DNA of 44,859 nucleotides from Crocinitomicaceae bacterium (GCA_023268965.1 JALRJE010000025.1:1-44859), one strand, 5' to 3'; positions 8,268 through 17,748 are shown, counted from the first letter of the stretch. The notes: generated by a model not told the origin, from the letters alone. Made by a program: numbers and translations.

Positions 8268-9332
8268 TTACGCTTTTCTATTGAATTCTTTCATTACGTC
8301 GACCAGTACTTGAACGCTTTCGATGGGCAAGGAGTTGTACATGGAAGCACGGTAACCACCCACTGAGCGGTGACCCGGGAGGCCAACAATCCCTGCATCT
8401 TTCCACATGGTGTCGAATTCGGCACTTCTTTCTTCGTTGGTGAGTAGAAATGTTGCATTCATGTGTGAGCGGTCTTTGGTCGAAACAGCACCTTTGAACG
8501 AAGGATTGTTATCGATTTCGGAATACAGTAGGTTGGCTTTAGCTTCATTGCGCTTTTGCTGTTCAGGCACTCCTCCATTTGCTAATAAATGACGCAGGTT
8601 AAGCATGGCTACATACACACTGAAAACAGGTGGGGTGTTCAGCATCGATTCTTTGTCAATTTGTTGTTTGAGGTCGAGGTAGGTGGGCATAAATTTGGCA
8701 GTACTTTTACCTAATGCATCGTCTTTAACAATGTAGAGGGTTGCCCCTGCAGGGCCAAGATTTTTTTGTGCACCAGCATAAATGAAGTCAAAATCAGCAA
8801 CGTTGATTGTTTTGGAGAAGATATCCGAAGACATATCGCAGACCAAGGGTAAAGTAGTTTTTGGAACATCCTTGAATTGGGTACCAAAAATAGTGTTGTT
8901 GCTCGTGAAGTGTAGGTAGTCAAGACCGGTCGGAACAACATAATCTTTTGGTATATAGCTAAAGTTTTGGTCTTCCGATGAGGCAAGTACTTCGACTCCT
9001 AATCCCATCTTTTGAGCTTCTTTAATAGCGCCACTGGCCCAAGTTCCTGTATTGATATATCCTGCTCTTTGGTGTTCGCGTTGCATGTTGAGTGCAGCAA
9101 TTGTAAAACCTAAAGTGGCACCACCTTGTAAAAAAGCCACAGAATAGCCTTTTGGAACATTCAAAGCTTGTTTGACTAGATCTAATGCTTCGTTCATGAC
9201 GGCCACAAAATCTTTGTGGCGGTGCGAGACCTCTAAAATAGATAAACCATTAAAGTCTAGTACTGCTGCAGAAGCCTCCTTGAATACTTCTTGCGGTAAA
9301 ATACATGGGCCCGCGCCAAAATTATGTTTCAT
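8268..9332 (-). CDS. serC: phosphoserine aminotransferase
   Basis: A 354-residue class V aminotransferase that converts 3-phosphohydroxypyruvate and glutamate into phosphoserine, with PLP. The FGAGPC start and the PLP lysine K190 in AGAQKNLGPAG are characteristic of SerC, as is the HRSVGGYRASMYN C-terminal signature. It is the first gene of the serC-serA operon. No perfect TAnnTTTG box was found in the short gap to the THX gene terminator, so the promoter is unclear. Confidence 0.96.
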   Translation of the reverse strand: MKHNFGAGPCILPQEVFKEASAAVLDFNGLSILEVSHRHKDFVAVMNEALDLVKQALNVPKGYSVAFLQGGATLGFTIAALNMQREHQRAGYINTGTWASGAIKEAQKMGLGVEVLASSEDQNFSYIPKDYVVPTGLDYLHFTSNNTIFGTQFKDVPKTTLPLVCDMSSDIFSKTINVADFDFIYAGAQKNLGPAGATLYIVKDDALGKSTAKFMPTYLDLKQQIDKESMLNTPPVFSVYVAMLNLRHLLANGGVPEQQKRNEAKANLLYSEIDNNPSFKGAVSTKDRSHMNATFLLTNEERSAEFDTMWKDAGIVGLPGHRSVGGYRASMYNSLPIESVQVLVDVMKEFNRKA

Positions 9333-9370
9333 AAAAATTAATTAATTGTTGCTATGCGTTGCAAAGTTGC

Positions 9371-9400
9371 AAAAAAAAAGAGCTGCGAAAGCAGCTCTTT
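9371..9400 (-). terminator. Rho-independent terminator of the THX gene
   Basis: On the minus strand the stem AAAGAGCTGC/GCAGCTCTTT, with a TTTC loop, runs straight into a tract of Ts (9379-9371). It begins 3 bp after the THX stop codon. Confidence 0.8.
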
Positions 9401-9403
9401 GTA

Positions 9404-9625
9404 TCATTCAGATTTTTTTGTGGTCGTTTTTTTTGCGGCCGGTTTCTTTGCGGCCGGTTTCTTTGCGGCAGTAGTTGCCTTGGCTTTTGGCTCAGCCTTG
9501 ACCGGTTTTGCTTTCTTTTCCTTTTTGACGATGATGACAGGTGCATCTTCTTTTCGTTTACGAGTCTTGCCGTAAGAACCCATGGCGCGTTTGCCTTTAG
9601 CCGTTTTTTTATCTCCTCTTCCCAT
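9404..9625 (-). CDS. 30S ribosomal protein THX with a lysine/alanine-rich tail
   Basis: The N-terminus MGRGDKKTAKGKRAMGSYGKTRKRK is the signature of small ribosomal protein THX (bTHX), a basic peptide in the 30S head. I start it at ATG 9625 rather than further upstream because the THX motif begins there and a TAACTTTG box lies 28 nt before it. The 73-residue product carries a C-terminal extension of KKPAAKKPAAKK repeats encoded by a 15-bp tandem repeat, longer than the core domain needs and resembling histone H1-like tails. It has its own promoter box and a strong terminator, so it is monocistronic. Confidence 0.85.
   Translation of the reverse strand: MGRGDKKTAKGKRAMGSYGKTRKRKEDAPVIIVKKEKKAKPVKAEPKAKATTAAKKPAAKKPAAKKTTTKKSE
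9435..9470. repeat. 15-bp tandem repeat inside the THX gene
   Basis: The unit GCGGCCGGTTTCTTT occurs twice in tandem plus a partial third copy. On the coding strand it encodes the repeated KKPAA unit, and repeat number could vary between strains by slippage without breaking the frame. Confidence 0.8.
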
Positions 9626-9653
9626 AAGTGTTTGTTTGTGATACGAATACATT

Positions 9654-9661
9654 CAAAGTTA
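9654..9661 (-). promoter_or_regulatory. -7 box of the THX gene
   Basis: TAACTTTG on the minus strand, 28 nt before ATG 9625. It lies in the gap and last base region after trmH, so THX can be transcribed separately from trmH. Confidence 0.45.
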
Positions 9662-10342
9662 TCAAACTTTTTGATATTCTTCACGAAATTTTTGTGCAAG
9701 TTGCGGGCCACCATTCAAAATGCGCGTACACCATGAAATTTTTAGTTGTGTTTGTTCTGTTGTAGTTAATAACCAATCGATATTACTTGCCGCTAGTCTT
9801 GTCCTTAATGCATTCAAAACCAATGCAGCCGACACGGATAAATTATAGCTCTCTGTAAAACCATGCATGGGTATGTGTAAAAATGAATCGGCATTTGCCT
9901 CCAATTCTGCAGAGATACCGTGTTTCTCTGCCCCAAAAAAGAGGGCAATTGGTTGTTCTAAATCGATATCTTGAGGTGTATGGGCTCTACGGTGAGGGGA
10001 AGTAGCGACAATGCGGTAACCTTTTGCTTTTAATGTGTTGATGGCATCTAATATGGGTTCAGGTTCTTGTTGGTGTTGTACCACCTCTAGCCAGCGCGCT
10101 GCCCCAAGTGCGATATCGCGCTGAAATTGATACTTATTGTTTTTTTCAATGAGATGTAGTTCTTGAAAGCCGAGGCAGTCCATTGTGCGCATGATAGCAG
10201 AGGCGTTGTGGTCTTGTTGAATATTTTCAAGCCCAACAATCAAATGACGACTTCGCTGCGGTGCAATTTTTTCAAAAAGCCCTACCTTATTTGGCGTAAT
10301 GATTTTGTAGAATTCTTGTAATACGTAGGCGTCTTCGGTCAT
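9662..10342 (-). CDS. trmH: tRNA (guanosine-2'-O-)-methyltransferase, TrmH/SpoU family
   Basis: A 226-residue SpoU-family (SPOUT fold) methyltransferase. The three conserved motifs are present in order: HNASAIMRT (motif 1, with Asn and Arg), FGAEKHGIS (motif 2) and SYNLSVSAALV (motif 3, trefoil knot). Spacing and overall sequence resemble E. coli TrmH, which methylates G18 in the tRNA D-loop using S-adenosylmethionine. RNA specificity is inferred; other SpoU enzymes act on rRNA. It starts 3 bp after the GNAT gene and belongs to the minus-strand chain beginning at 12197. Confidence 0.85.
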   Translation of the reverse strand: MTEDAYVLQEFYKIITPNKVGLFEKIAPQRSRHLIVGLENIQQDHNASAIMRTMDCLGFQELHLIEKNNKYQFQRDIALGAARWLEVVQHQQEPEPILDAINTLKAKGYRIVATSPHRRAHTPQDIDLEQPIALFFGAEKHGISAELEANADSFLHIPMHGFTESYNLSVSAALVLNALRTRLAASNIDWLLTTTEQTQLKISWCTRILNGGPQLAQKFREEYQKV

Positions 10343-10345
10343 GCA

Positions 10346-10774
10346 TTAGATCAATTTGTGCATCAAAAAGTGTTGGATTTCACCAAATAGGAGGTGAGAT
10401 GGATTGTCGAGGTGATAACCCAATTTTTGGTAAAAAGGCAGTGCCACCTCACGTGCATGCAAAATGATTTGTTGTATGCCTTTCTGTTTGGCCTCAGTTT
10501 CCATAAAATGAATAAGGCATTTACCAATACCCTTGCTTTGTTGAGGTGCATCAACGGCCATAAAGCGAATTTGTGCGTTGTGTGCATCGATTTGATCGAG
10601 TCTGCCCACGCCAATGATTTGGTTGTCGTCATTGAAAAAAGCAAAATGTTGGTGCAGCGCTTCATCGGGCGTTTGTTCGCTTCCTTTGGCTTGCCCCCAA
10701 GGAGCGCGCAGGACCTCATAGCGGAGCGCGTAGTAAGCTTGCCATTCAGTTTCATTTTGTGGGCTGCGGATCAT
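10346..10774 (-). CDS. GNAT family N-acetyltransferase
   Basis: A 142-residue acetyltransferase-fold protein. The acetyl-CoA binding motif A is visible as QQSKGIGKCLIHFME. The YALRYEVLRAPWGQ start and YQKLGYH end are common in a Bacteroidota/proteobacterial GNAT subgroup with no assigned substrate. There is no signal or membrane segment. Its first codons overlap the stop of the CoA-transferase gene (ATGA, 10771-10774), so it is probably translationally coupled. Confidence 0.85.
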   Translation of the reverse strand: MIRSPQNETEWQAYYALRYEVLRAPWGQAKGSEQTPDEALHQHFAFFNDDNQIIGVGRLDQIDAHNAQIRFMAVDAPQQSKGIGKCLIHFMETEAKQKGIQQIILHAREVALPFYQKLGYHLDNPSHLLFGEIQHFLMHKLI

Positions 10775-11841
10775 GCTTCAAATTTAAAAGCAATTTGCGA
10801 AACGCGCCGGGTATTTTGCCCATTGATATGCTCTTCTTTAACGAGGCTAAGGGCTTTCGTATCTGCAAAAACTTCGTTTAAGGTTTTAATTTTAGCAACC
10901 GGAACGTTCAGTTCGAAGAGCGCAGCAGTGATTTGAGCACAAGTTCTTATTGAAATGGTACTTGCTAGGTACTTAAAAAGCACCTCTCGGTTTTTTACCC
11001 TTTCGATATTCGAGCCAAAACGAGGGTCCTGGGAAAGTTCAGGCTGATCGAGGTACGAAACAAGTTTTTCGAAATGTTGGTCAGAGCCAATGGCGAAGGT
11101 GAGTAATTGCCCATCTAGTGTCTCGAATATTTCGCCGTATGGTGCAATGTTGGGATGTAAACTGCCTATGCGTTGAGGTACTTGTTTTACCATTAAATAG
11201 TTGGCTGCCTGATTGGCTAAACTGCAGATGGCGGCTTCGTAAAGTGAAACGCTCACCACCTGACCTTTGCTTGGTTGCCGTTTCAAAAGTGCCAAAAGCA
11301 AGCCTTCTTTGAGTTGGTGGGCGGCTAGGATATCGATGAGGGCAACCGGCATTTTGACTGGGCCGCTTTCAGGCGTGCCGTTCATCGACATAAAACCAGT
11401 TTCGGCTTGTAAAATGAGGTCGTAGGCAATGCGGTCGTTGTCTGAGCCAAAGCCGGTGATTTTTCCAATGAGTAAGCTCGGATTGATTCTCCAGAGGTCA
11501 GAGGGTGTTACTTTCAACTTTTGATCGTCTCCTTTCTTGAAATTCATGATAAGGATATCTGCATTTAAGAGGTAATCCTCAAAAAGTGTATAGTGCTCAG
11601 GGTTTGTTAAATCTAGCGCTAGGGTTTCTTTTAAGTAATTGACACTAGCATAATAAGCACTTTGTTGGTTTGGTTGTGCTTCAGAAGCCAAACGCCAAGT
11701 ATTGGTTACGTCTCCATGAACAGGGTGTTCAATTTTGATCACACGCGCGCCCAGTTCCGCAAAAAAAGTACCAACAGAAGGGCCAGCAAGTACGGTAGAA
11801 AGATCGATGACGGTCAGGTCTTGAAATGGAAGTTTGCTCAT
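10771..11841 (-). CDS. CaiB/BaiF family (class III) CoA-transferase
   Basis: A 356-residue class III CoA-transferase. These move CoA between carboxylic acids through an aspartyl-CoA thioester, or act as acyl-CoA racemases. The N-terminal DLSTVLAGPSVGTFFAELGA signature and the ETGFMSMNGTPES block with the candidate catalytic Asp in VALIDILAA are present. The substrate cannot be read from sequence or neighbours (GNAT, RlpA, TrmH). It overlaps the RlpA-like gene by 4 bp upstream and the GNAT gene by 4 bp downstream, so the three form one operon. Confidence 0.88.
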   Translation of the reverse strand: MSKLPFQDLTVIDLSTVLAGPSVGTFFAELGARVIKIEHPVHGDVTNTWRLASEAQPNQQSAYYASVNYLKETLALDLTNPEHYTLFEDYLLNADILIMNFKKGDDQKLKVTPSDLWRINPSLLIGKITGFGSDNDRIAYDLILQAETGFMSMNGTPESGPVKMPVALIDILAAHQLKEGLLLALLKRQPSKGQVVSVSLYEAAICSLANQAANYLMVKQVPQRIGSLHPNIAPYGEIFETLDGQLLTFAIGSDQHFEKLVSYLDQPELSQDPRFGSNIERVKNREVLFKYLASTISIRTCAQITAALFELNVPVAKIKTLNEVFADTKALSLVKEEHINGQNTRRVSQIAFKFEA

Positions 11842-12197
11842 TTGTGAGATATGGTGTCTATGATTTTGAGCTCAACTTGTGCCAAGCCGTCGCGCACAAA
11901 ATTAAGTTTTTTAGCTGCAGCCCAACTTACGTCGATAATCCGGCTATTGGATGCCGCCATTCTATCAATGATGCGGAGTACAAGAGTTGAATCATTTTTA
12001 AGATTTCGTACTTCAACCATTGTTCCAAATGGCAAGCGGGCATGTGCCGCGGTGAGAATGTCTGAAAAGTAGCGCTCGCCTGACGCTGTGCGTCTTCCAT
12101 TCATGGAGGCCGCGTAATAAGATGCTTTTCCCCGTTGATAGATATCGATAGAGGGGAAGAATAAGCATAAAAACAGTAGTTGAAAAATCCAATTCAT
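11838..12197 (-). CDS. RlpA-like double-psi beta-barrel protein
   Basis: A 119-residue exported protein with an N-terminal hydrophobic signal and then a single RlpA-like DPBB domain (GKASYYAASMNGRRTASGERY, LTAAHARLPFGTMVEV). RlpA proteins bind or cleave denuded septal peptidoglycan. Here the usual NDRGPF segment reads IDRMAASNS, the signal has no lipobox cysteine, and there is no SPOR domain, so it is a minimal version whose lytic activity is uncertain. It is the first gene of the operon with the CoA-transferase. A weak TAAGGTTG box lies 24 nt upstream. Confidence 0.82.
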   Translation of the reverse strand: MNWIFQLLFLCLFFPSIDIYQRGKASYYAASMNGRRTASGERYFSDILTAAHARLPFGTMVEVRNLKNDSTLVLRIIDRMAASNSRIIDVSWAAAKKLNFVRDGLAQVELKIIDTISHK

Positions 12198-12248
12198 GGC
12201 TTCTTTAAGTTAGGAAAGATACAACCTTAGGGGTAAAAGCGCCAAATT

Positions 12249-12283
12249 TTTGCAGTGTAAATAGTTTTAAATCCGTAAATTTG
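12249..12283 (+). promoter_or_regulatory. promoter of the aconitase operon
   Basis: A TTTG -33 element (12249-12252) is followed after 23 bp by the perfect -7 box TAAATTTG (12276-12283). The predicted start of transcription is about 12288-12290, leaving a leader of about 23 nt before ATG 12313. Confidence 0.6.
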
Positions 12284-12312
12284 GAGCGCATTAAAAATCA
12301 CAATTTCGCACT

Positions 12313-14580
12313 ATGAAAGTTTTTGACCTCGACATGATTCAACGCGTATATGAGCGTTACCCTGCTCGTATTGCTGCTGCTCGTAAAGTAGTGGGCCGTC
12401 CGCTTACTTTATCCGAAAAAATTCTTTACGCCCACCTCTGGGATGGAGAAGCAACCGTTGCTGCTGAACGCGGAAAGTCATACGTCGATTTTGCACCAGA
12501 CCGCGTTGCGATGCAAGACGCAACTGCTCAAATGGCGCTTTTGCAATTTATGCAAGCGGGCAAAAAGCGCGTTGCGGTGCCTTCTACGGTACACGCCGAT
12601 CACCTCATTCAAGCAAAAGTAGGTGCAAGCAAAGACTTACAAGAATCACTCAACCAAAACAACGAAGTATTCAACTTCTTGTCTTCAATTTCAAATAAAT
12701 ATGGCATTGGCTTTTGGAAGCCAGGTGCTGGAATTATACACCAGGTAGTATTAGAAAACTACGCATTTCCCGGCGGCATGATGATCGGAACCGATTCTCA
12801 CACTGTAAACGCAGGTGGCCTCGGAATGGTCGCTATCGGTGTTGGTGGAGCCGACGCTGTAGATGTGATGGCCGGTATGGCTTGGGAGCTCAAGTTTCCA
12901 AAACTCATTGGGGTCAAACTTACTGGTACGCTCAACGGCTGGACCTCCGCTAAAGATGTCATTTTAAAAGTTGCCGATATTTTGACCGTGAAAGGTGGAA
13001 CAGGCGCCATTGTAGAATATTTTGGTGAAGGTGCCATTTCTTTGTCTTGTACGGGTAAAGGTACCATTTGTAACATGGGTGCAGAAATTGGCGCCACAAC
13101 CTCAACCTTCGGTTACGACGATTCCATGCGCCGCTACCTCAATGCAACAGGCCGTGAAGAAGTTGTGAAGGCTGCCGACGCCATTGCAGAGCACCTCACT
13201 GGTGACGCCGAAGTATATGCAGAACCAGAAAAATACTTCGACCAACTTATCGAAATCAATCTAAGCGAACTCGAGCCGCACGTTAATGGTCCGTTTACCC
13301 CAGACCGCGGTACTCCTGTATCTAAAATGCGCGCAGAGGCAACAGCAAATGGCTGGCCTTTGCAAGTTGAATGGGGCTTAATTGGGTCCTGTACCAACTC
13401 ATCTTACGAAGATTTAGCACGTGCAGCTTCTATCGTGAAGCAAGCAGTTGCACATGGTATTAGCCCAAAAGCAGAATTCGGTATCAACCCAGGTTCTGAG
13501 CAAGTACGTTTCACTGCTGAGCGCGATGGCATTTTAGCTGACTTTGAAAAAATGGGCACAAAGGTTTTCACCAACGCTTGCGGGCCATGTATCGGCCAAT
13601 GGGCTCGCGAGGGCGCTGAAAAACAAGAGAAAAATACGATTGTTCACTCTTTCAATCGCAATTTTTCTAAGCGAGCTGACGGCAATCCAAATACCCACGC
13701 TTTTGTAACCAGCCCAGAAATGGTTGCTGCATTGGCCATTGCTGGTGACCTCGGTTTTAATCCAATCACCGACACCCTCACCAATGACAAAGGAGAGCAA
13801 GTGAAACTTACTGCTCCTGTTGGCGACGAATTGCCAACGCGTGGTTTTGCAGTTGAAGACAACGGTTATCAAGCACCTGCAGAAGACGGTAGTCATGTTG
13901 AAATCGCCGTAGCTCCAGATTCTCAGCGCTTACAACTTTTAGAAAACTTCCCAATTTGGGATGGTCAGAACATTCTGGGTGCGCGTTTGCTCATTAAAGC
14001 AAAGGGTAAGTGTACCACAGACCATATTTCTATGGCGGGCCCATGGTTGCGCTACCGCGGTCACCTAGACAACATCTCTAACAACATGCTCATCGGTGCC
14101 GAAAACGCTTTCAATGGCGAAGCCAATAAAGTGAAGAACCAACTAACTGGTGAATACGGAGAGGTGCCCGCAGTTCAGCGCGCTTACAAAGCAGCAGGTA
14201 TTCCGTCAATTGTAGTCGGAGATCACAACTACGGAGAAGGCTCTTCTCGCGAGCATGCCGCTATGGAACCTCGTCATTTGGGTGTGCGTGCGGTGCTTGT
14301 CAAATCTTTTGCCCGTATCCACGAAACCAATCTCAAAAAACAAGGGATGCTTGGTCTTACCTTTGCCAACGAGGCAGACTACGACAAAATCCAAGAAGAC
14401 GACACCTTCGACTTCATCGATTTACAAGATTTCGCTCCTGAAAAACAACTGACTTTACTGATTAAGCATAGCAATGGTTCGTCAGAGCAAATTATGGTCA
14501 ATCATACCTACAACGCCTCTCAAATCGAATGGTTTAAGGCTGGATCTGCTTTAAACCTGATCAAGTTAATGGAGTCTTAA
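12313..14580 (+). CDS. acn: aconitate hydratase, mitochondrial type
   Basis: This 755-residue TCA-cycle enzyme interconverts citrate and isocitrate with a [4Fe-4S] cluster. The three cluster cysteines are visible: C360 in GSCTNSS, and C423 and C426 in ACGPCIGQW. The opening [17 protein letters not shown] and length match the mitochondrial-type aconitases usual in Bacteroidota rather than AcnA or AcnB of enterobacteria. The C-terminal swivel domain includes [16 protein letters not shown] promoter lies just upstream, and an outer-membrane protein gene follows after 9 bp. Confidence 0.97.
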   Translation: MKVFDLDMIQRVYERYPARIAAARKVVGRPLTLSEKILYAHLWDGEATVAAERGKSYVDFAPDRVAMQDATAQMALLQFMQAGKKRVAVPSTVHADHLIQAKVGASKDLQESLNQNNEVFNFLSSISNKYGIGFWKPGAGIIHQVVLENYAFPGGMMIGTDSHTVNAGGLGMVAIGVGGADAVDVMAGMAWELKFPKLIGVKLTGTLNGWTSAKDVILKVADILTVKGGTGAIVEYFGEGAISLSCTGKGTICNMGAEIGATTSTFGYDDSMRRYLNATGREEVVKAADAIAEHLTGDAEVYAEPEKYFDQLIEINLSELEPHVNGPFTPDRGTPVSKMRAEATANGWPLQVEWGLIGSCTNSSYEDLARAASIVKQAVAHGISPKAEFGINPGSEQVRFTAERDGILADFEKMGTKVFTNACGPCIGQWAREGAEKQEKNTIVHSFNRNFSKRADGNPNTHAFVTSPEMVAALAIAGDLGFNPITDTLTNDKGEQVKLTAPVGDELPTRGFAVEDNGYQAPAEDGSHVEIAVAPDSQRLQLLENFPIWDGQNILGARLLIKAKGKCTTDHISMAGPWLRYRGHLDNISNNMLIGAENAFNGEANKVKNQLTGEYGEVPAVQRAYKAAGIPSIVVGDHNYGEGSSREHAAMEPRHLGVRAVLVKSFARIHETNLKKQGMLGLTFANEADYDKIQEDDTFDFIDLQDFAPEKQLTLLIKHSNGSSEQIMVNHTYNASQIEWFKAGSALNLIKLMES

Positions 14581-14589
14581 TTGAAGAAC

Positions 14590-15210
14590 ATGAAATTTAC
14601 TTTTGCACTTTTCTTGAGCTTGTTCTGTTTGTCAGGGCAAGCTCAAGGTGTTTTTAGGGGAAATGTCCTATTGAATGCCTACGCAGGATACCCCAATTTC
14701 ATGCGCTTTAATATGAATTTTTCAGAAAATATTCCTGAAGGTACTGTTGCCCAATATGTGGGTCTTGCGCCCTCTGGTTTACGCCTTATGTATATGGTTT
14801 CCGATGATGTGAGTGTAGGTGTTGATCTCATGTACGGAATGGCAAGCGTGCGGTATGACCGTATTGATACGCTCTTCTTTGACGGGCAATGGAACTATTT
14901 GACCAATTCTTATTTTATTCAAAAGCAACGCTTTAGGCCGCAGTTTCGCATCGACATGCATTTGGGTGCGCACGACCCTAATTTGGATCAGTACATAGGC
15001 CTCGCCGTTGGCGGGAACATGCGCACAAGAAAAGTTTATCAGAATGAAGTCTTAGTAGACAGCACTCCTAACGATATCGATTTAGTCATTCCTGTATCTT
15101 TTAGAGCGTGCTACGGATTTCGCTATTTTATAGACTACAACTTTTCTGTTGGAGGAGAGCTTGGGCTTGGCGGGCCGCTATTGCAATTTGCGCTTACTTA
15201 TCGAATGTAG
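14590..15210 (+). CDS. putative outer-membrane beta-barrel protein
   Basis: A 206-residue exported protein with a signal peptide (MKFTFALFLSLFCLSGQAQG). The remainder alternates polar and hydrophobic residues with many aromatics and ends in FALTYRM, as in small outer-membrane barrels. A TTG nine bases earlier is possible, but ATG 14590 opens the signal peptide directly. No family or function is recognised. It follows aconitase by 9 bp and ends at a strong bidirectional terminator, so it is co-transcribed with acn without an obvious functional link. Confidence 0.75.
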   Translation: MKFTFALFLSLFCLSGQAQGVFRGNVLLNAYAGYPNFMRFNMNFSENIPEGTVAQYVGLAPSGLRLMYMVSDDVSVGVDLMYGMASVRYDRIDTLFFDGQWNYLTNSYFIQKQRFRPQFRIDMHLGAHDPNLDQYIGLAVGGNMRTRKVYQNEVLVDSTPNDIDLVIPVSFRACYGFRYFIDYNFSVGGELGLGGPLLQFALTYRM

Positions 15211-15231
15211 ATCATAAAAATTACAGACTAT

Positions 15232-15263
15232 AAAAAAGGCGAGCCAATGGGCTCGCCTTTTTT
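15232..15263. terminator. bidirectional terminator between the acn operon and ahcY
   Basis: The stem GGCGAGCC/GGCTCGCC with loop AATG is flanked by six As on the left and six Ts on the right. It therefore works in both directions for the two convergent units. Confidence 0.85.
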
Positions 15264-15278
15264 GTGATTTGGTATTTT

Positions 15279-16589
15279 TTAGTAACGGTAATGTTCTGGT
15301 TTGAACGGCCCTTGAACAGCAACGCCAATGTAGTCGGCTTGGTCTGTAGAAAGGGTTTCGAGTTCTACACCAATTTTGGCCAAATGCAAACGCGCTACTT
15401 TTTCGTCGAGGTGTTTTGGAAGCGTATAGACATCGTTGTCGTAGTTAGCGCTGTTTTTCCAGAGTTCGAGTTGAGCGAGCGTTTGATTAGTAAAGCTATT
15501 CGACATCACAAAAGAGGGGTGACCAGTTGCACAGCCAAGGTTGACCAAACGACCTTCGGCAAGTACAATGATATCATTGCCATTTACGTTGTAAAGATCA
15601 ACTTGTGGTTTGATCTCCATTTTGCTTGATCCGTGGTTGCTATTGAGCCAAGCCATATCGATTTCGTTGTCGAAGTGTCCGATATTACAAACAATAGATT
15701 TGTCTTTCATGGCCTCGAAATGGCGACCTACAACAATGTTTTTGTTACCGGTTGCCGTCACGATGATGTCCGCTAAGCCGATTACTTTGTCTAGGGGTTT
15801 TACTTCGAAACCGTCCATAGCGGCCTGTAGTGCACAAATTGGGTCAATTTCAGTGACAATCACACGTGCGCCTGCTCCTTGTAAAGATGCAGCTGAGCCC
15901 TTCCCGACATCGCCATAACCACAAACAACGGCTACTTTACCCGCCATCATGACGTCTGTAGCACGGCGAATAGCATCTACAAGAGATTCTTTACAGCCGT
16001 ATTTGTTGTCGAATTTTGATTTGGTAACAGAGTCATTGACGTTAATTGCAGGCATAACGAGTGTGCCATTTTTCTTGCGCTCGTAGAGTCTATGAACACC
16101 TGTGGTGGTTTCTTCGGACAAGCCTTTGATATCTTTGGTGAGTTCAGGGAAACGATCGAAGACCATGTTGGTGAGGTCACCGCCGTCGTCGAGAATCATG
16201 TTGAGGGCTTTTCCATCTTCAAAAGCAAAAAGTGTTTGCTCGATACACCAATCGAATTCTTCTTCGTTCATACCTTTCCAAGCGTAAACTGGAATACCAG
16301 CTGCTGCAATTGCTGCTGCGGCGTGGTCTTGGGTAGAGAAAATGTTGCAAGAAGACCAAGTAACCTCTGCGCCGAGCTCCACGAGTGTTTCGATTAAAAC
16401 AGCAGTTTGGATGGTCATGTGTAAGCAACCCGCAATGCGTGCGCCTGCCAAAGGCTTAGTGTCGCCGTATTCTTCGCGAAGGGCCATGAGACCCGGCATT
16501 TCGGCTTCGGCCAATTTGATTTCTTTACGACCCCAATCTGCAAGACTGATGTCTTTCACCTTGTAAGTGAGTTTTTCTGTTTGATTCAT
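15279..16589 (-). CDS. ahcY: adenosylhomocysteinase
   Basis: This NAD-dependent enzyme splits S-adenosylhomocysteine into adenosine and homocysteine, relieving product inhibition of methyltransferases, of which this window encodes several. The NAD-binding GYGDVGKG motif, the catalytic [14 protein letters not shown] block and the conserved C-terminal KPEHYRY are present. I use ATG 16589 (436 residues, [10 protein letters not shown]); a TTG 15 bases earlier is less likely. A TTG-N20-TACATTTG promoter lies just upstream, so it can be expressed apart from hemH. Confidence 0.97.
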   Translation of the reverse strand: MNQTEKLTYKVKDISLADWGRKEIKLAEAEMPGLMALREEYGDTKPLAGARIAGCLHMTIQTAVLIETLVELGAEVTWSSCNIFSTQDHAAAAIAAAGIPVYAWKGMNEEEFDWCIEQTLFAFEDGKALNMILDDGGDLTNMVFDRFPELTKDIKGLSEETTTGVHRLYERKKNGTLVMPAINVNDSVTKSKFDNKYGCKESLVDAIRRATDVMMAGKVAVVCGYGDVGKGSAASLQGAGARVIVTEIDPICALQAAMDGFEVKPLDKVIGLADIIVTATGNKNIVVGRHFEAMKDKSIVCNIGHFDNEIDMAWLNSNHGSSKMEIKPQVDLYNVNGNDIIVLAEGRLVNLGCATGHPSFVMSNSFTNQTLAQLELWKNSANYDNDVYTLPKHLDEKVARLHLAKIGVELETLSTDQADYIGVAVQGPFKPEHYRY

Positions 16590-16612
16590 ATAGGATTTCT
16601 TCAAATAAGTTG

Positions 16613-16643
16613 CAAATGTACGTTGATTCTAATTGAATATCAA
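16613..16643 (-). promoter_or_regulatory. promoter of ahcY
   Basis: On the minus strand TTG (16643-16641), a 20-bp spacer and the perfect -7 box TACATTTG (16620-16613). The leader to ATG 16589 would be about 18 nt. Confidence 0.6.
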
Positions 16644-16646
16644 GAA

Positions 16647-17672
16647 TTAAGAAAGCTCTTTTTGAATGAGTTGCTTGAGGCCCTGAACAAAAAGAGGGTG
16701 GGTGTTGGAGCTTGGTACGAGTTGTACTTTTTCTCCGCCGAATTCTTCGAAGATTTCTTGGTATTCGTCGCCGATTTCAATGAGGGTTTCTAGGCAATCT
16801 GCTACGAAAGCTGGACTAAAAACAAGCAGGTTTTTGGCTCCCTTTTTGCCCCATTCTTCCACTACCTTATCAGAGAACGGCGTGAGCCATTTTTTATCGA
16901 GGCGCGATTGAAAACAAACCGTGTAATCGCTTTCTTTTAAACCCAGTCGTTCGGCAATGAGTCGGGTGGTAGCGTAGCAGGTGGCTTTGTAGCAAAATTT
17001 GTTGCGATCGTTGATTTCGAGCTCGCAAGGTTGGTCTTGGCAGAGGTCTGATCCGTCGTAGACTTTATCGACTTGGCGCTCCGGGAGGCCGTGATAAGAA
17101 AATAGAATGTGGTCGTAGTTGGTAAAGTCAAATTTTTTGGCGTTGTCAACGACAGAATCGATGTAGCCGTCGTTGTCGTAAAATTGGCTAATGACTTTGA
17201 TTTCTGGTATAACCCACCATTTGCGAATGATGTTCATCGCTTTTTCAATGGCTGAACCAGAAGATGCCGATGCAAATTGCGGAAAAAGCGGAAGAATGAC
17301 GATGCGGTCGTAGTTAGCCAAACGCATGCGCTCTAAAACGATATCGAGCGAAGGATTTTTGTAGCGCATGGCTAATTCAAAGGTTACGTTTTCACCCTCA
17401 AATTGTGCTTGTAGCAATTCTTTTAATTGCCGACTATGCGTCAGCAGGGGAGACTCGCCATTGCCTAGCGTCCAGAGTTCTTTGTAAACTTTGGCAGATT
17501 TTGGTGCCCTAAAGGGAACAATAACACCATTGACGAGGATCTTTCTCAAAAGATAGGGAAGATCAATAACTCTAGGGTCATTGAGAAATTCAGAGAGGTA
17601 GCTGCGCACATCAGAAACACTTGGAGAATCTGGGGTGCCGAGCTGAATAAGGAGAACGCCGGTTTTTTTCAT
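16647..17672 (-). CDS. hemH: ferrochelatase
   Basis: A 341-residue enzyme that inserts iron into porphyrin at the end of haem synthesis. The catalytic histidine H194 is in FSYHGLPERQ, and the acidic VADCLETLIEI segment carries the partner glutamate. The start GVLLIQLGTPDSP is the family signature. There is no C-terminal membrane anchor, so it is soluble or peripheral. It has its own promoter (TTG-N18-TAATTTTG) and is divergent from the LuxE-like operon. Confidence 0.97.
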   Translation of the reverse strand: MKKTGVLLIQLGTPDSPSVSDVRSYLSEFLNDPRVIDLPYLLRKILVNGVIVPFRAPKSAKVYKELWTLGNGESPLLTHSRQLKELLQAQFEGENVTFELAMRYKNPSLDIVLERMRLANYDRIVILPLFPQFASASSGSAIEKAMNIIRKWWVIPEIKVISQFYDNDGYIDSVVDNAKKFDFTNYDHILFSYHGLPERQVDKVYDGSDLCQDQPCELEINDRNKFCYKATCYATTRLIAERLGLKESDYTVCFQSRLDKKWLTPFSDKVVEEWGKKGAKNLLVFSPAFVADCLETLIEIGDEYQEIFEEFGGEKVQLVPSSNTHPLFVQGLKQLIQKELS

Positions 17673-17707
17673 GTTAATTGGTCCAACAACTTGGAAATTT
17701 CTTTGTT

Positions 17708-17736
17708 CAAAATTACCGATTTATTCGCCATACCAA
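17708..17736 (-). promoter_or_regulatory. promoter of hemH
   Basis: On the minus strand TTG (17736-17734), 18-bp spacer, perfect -7 box TAATTTTG (17715-17708). It lies back to back with the -7 box of the divergent LuxE-like gene at 17749-17756. Confidence 0.55.
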
Positions 17737-17748
17737 CCCTTGAAAAGC

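Noticed and set aside
9435-9464. CRISPR-like or mobile repeat
   Set aside because: The tandem 15-bp units have no spacers and code for an in-frame protein repeat.
9359-9736. Phe/Cys/Gly-rich 125-codon plus-strand frame over the THX gene
   Set aside because: It is the reverse reading of the Lys/Ala-rich THX tail and crosses its terminator; the THX reading has a clear family match.
14581-14589. TTG start of the outer-membrane protein directly after the aconitase stop
   Set aside because: ATG 9 bases later begins a normal signal peptide, and TTG offers no advantage.
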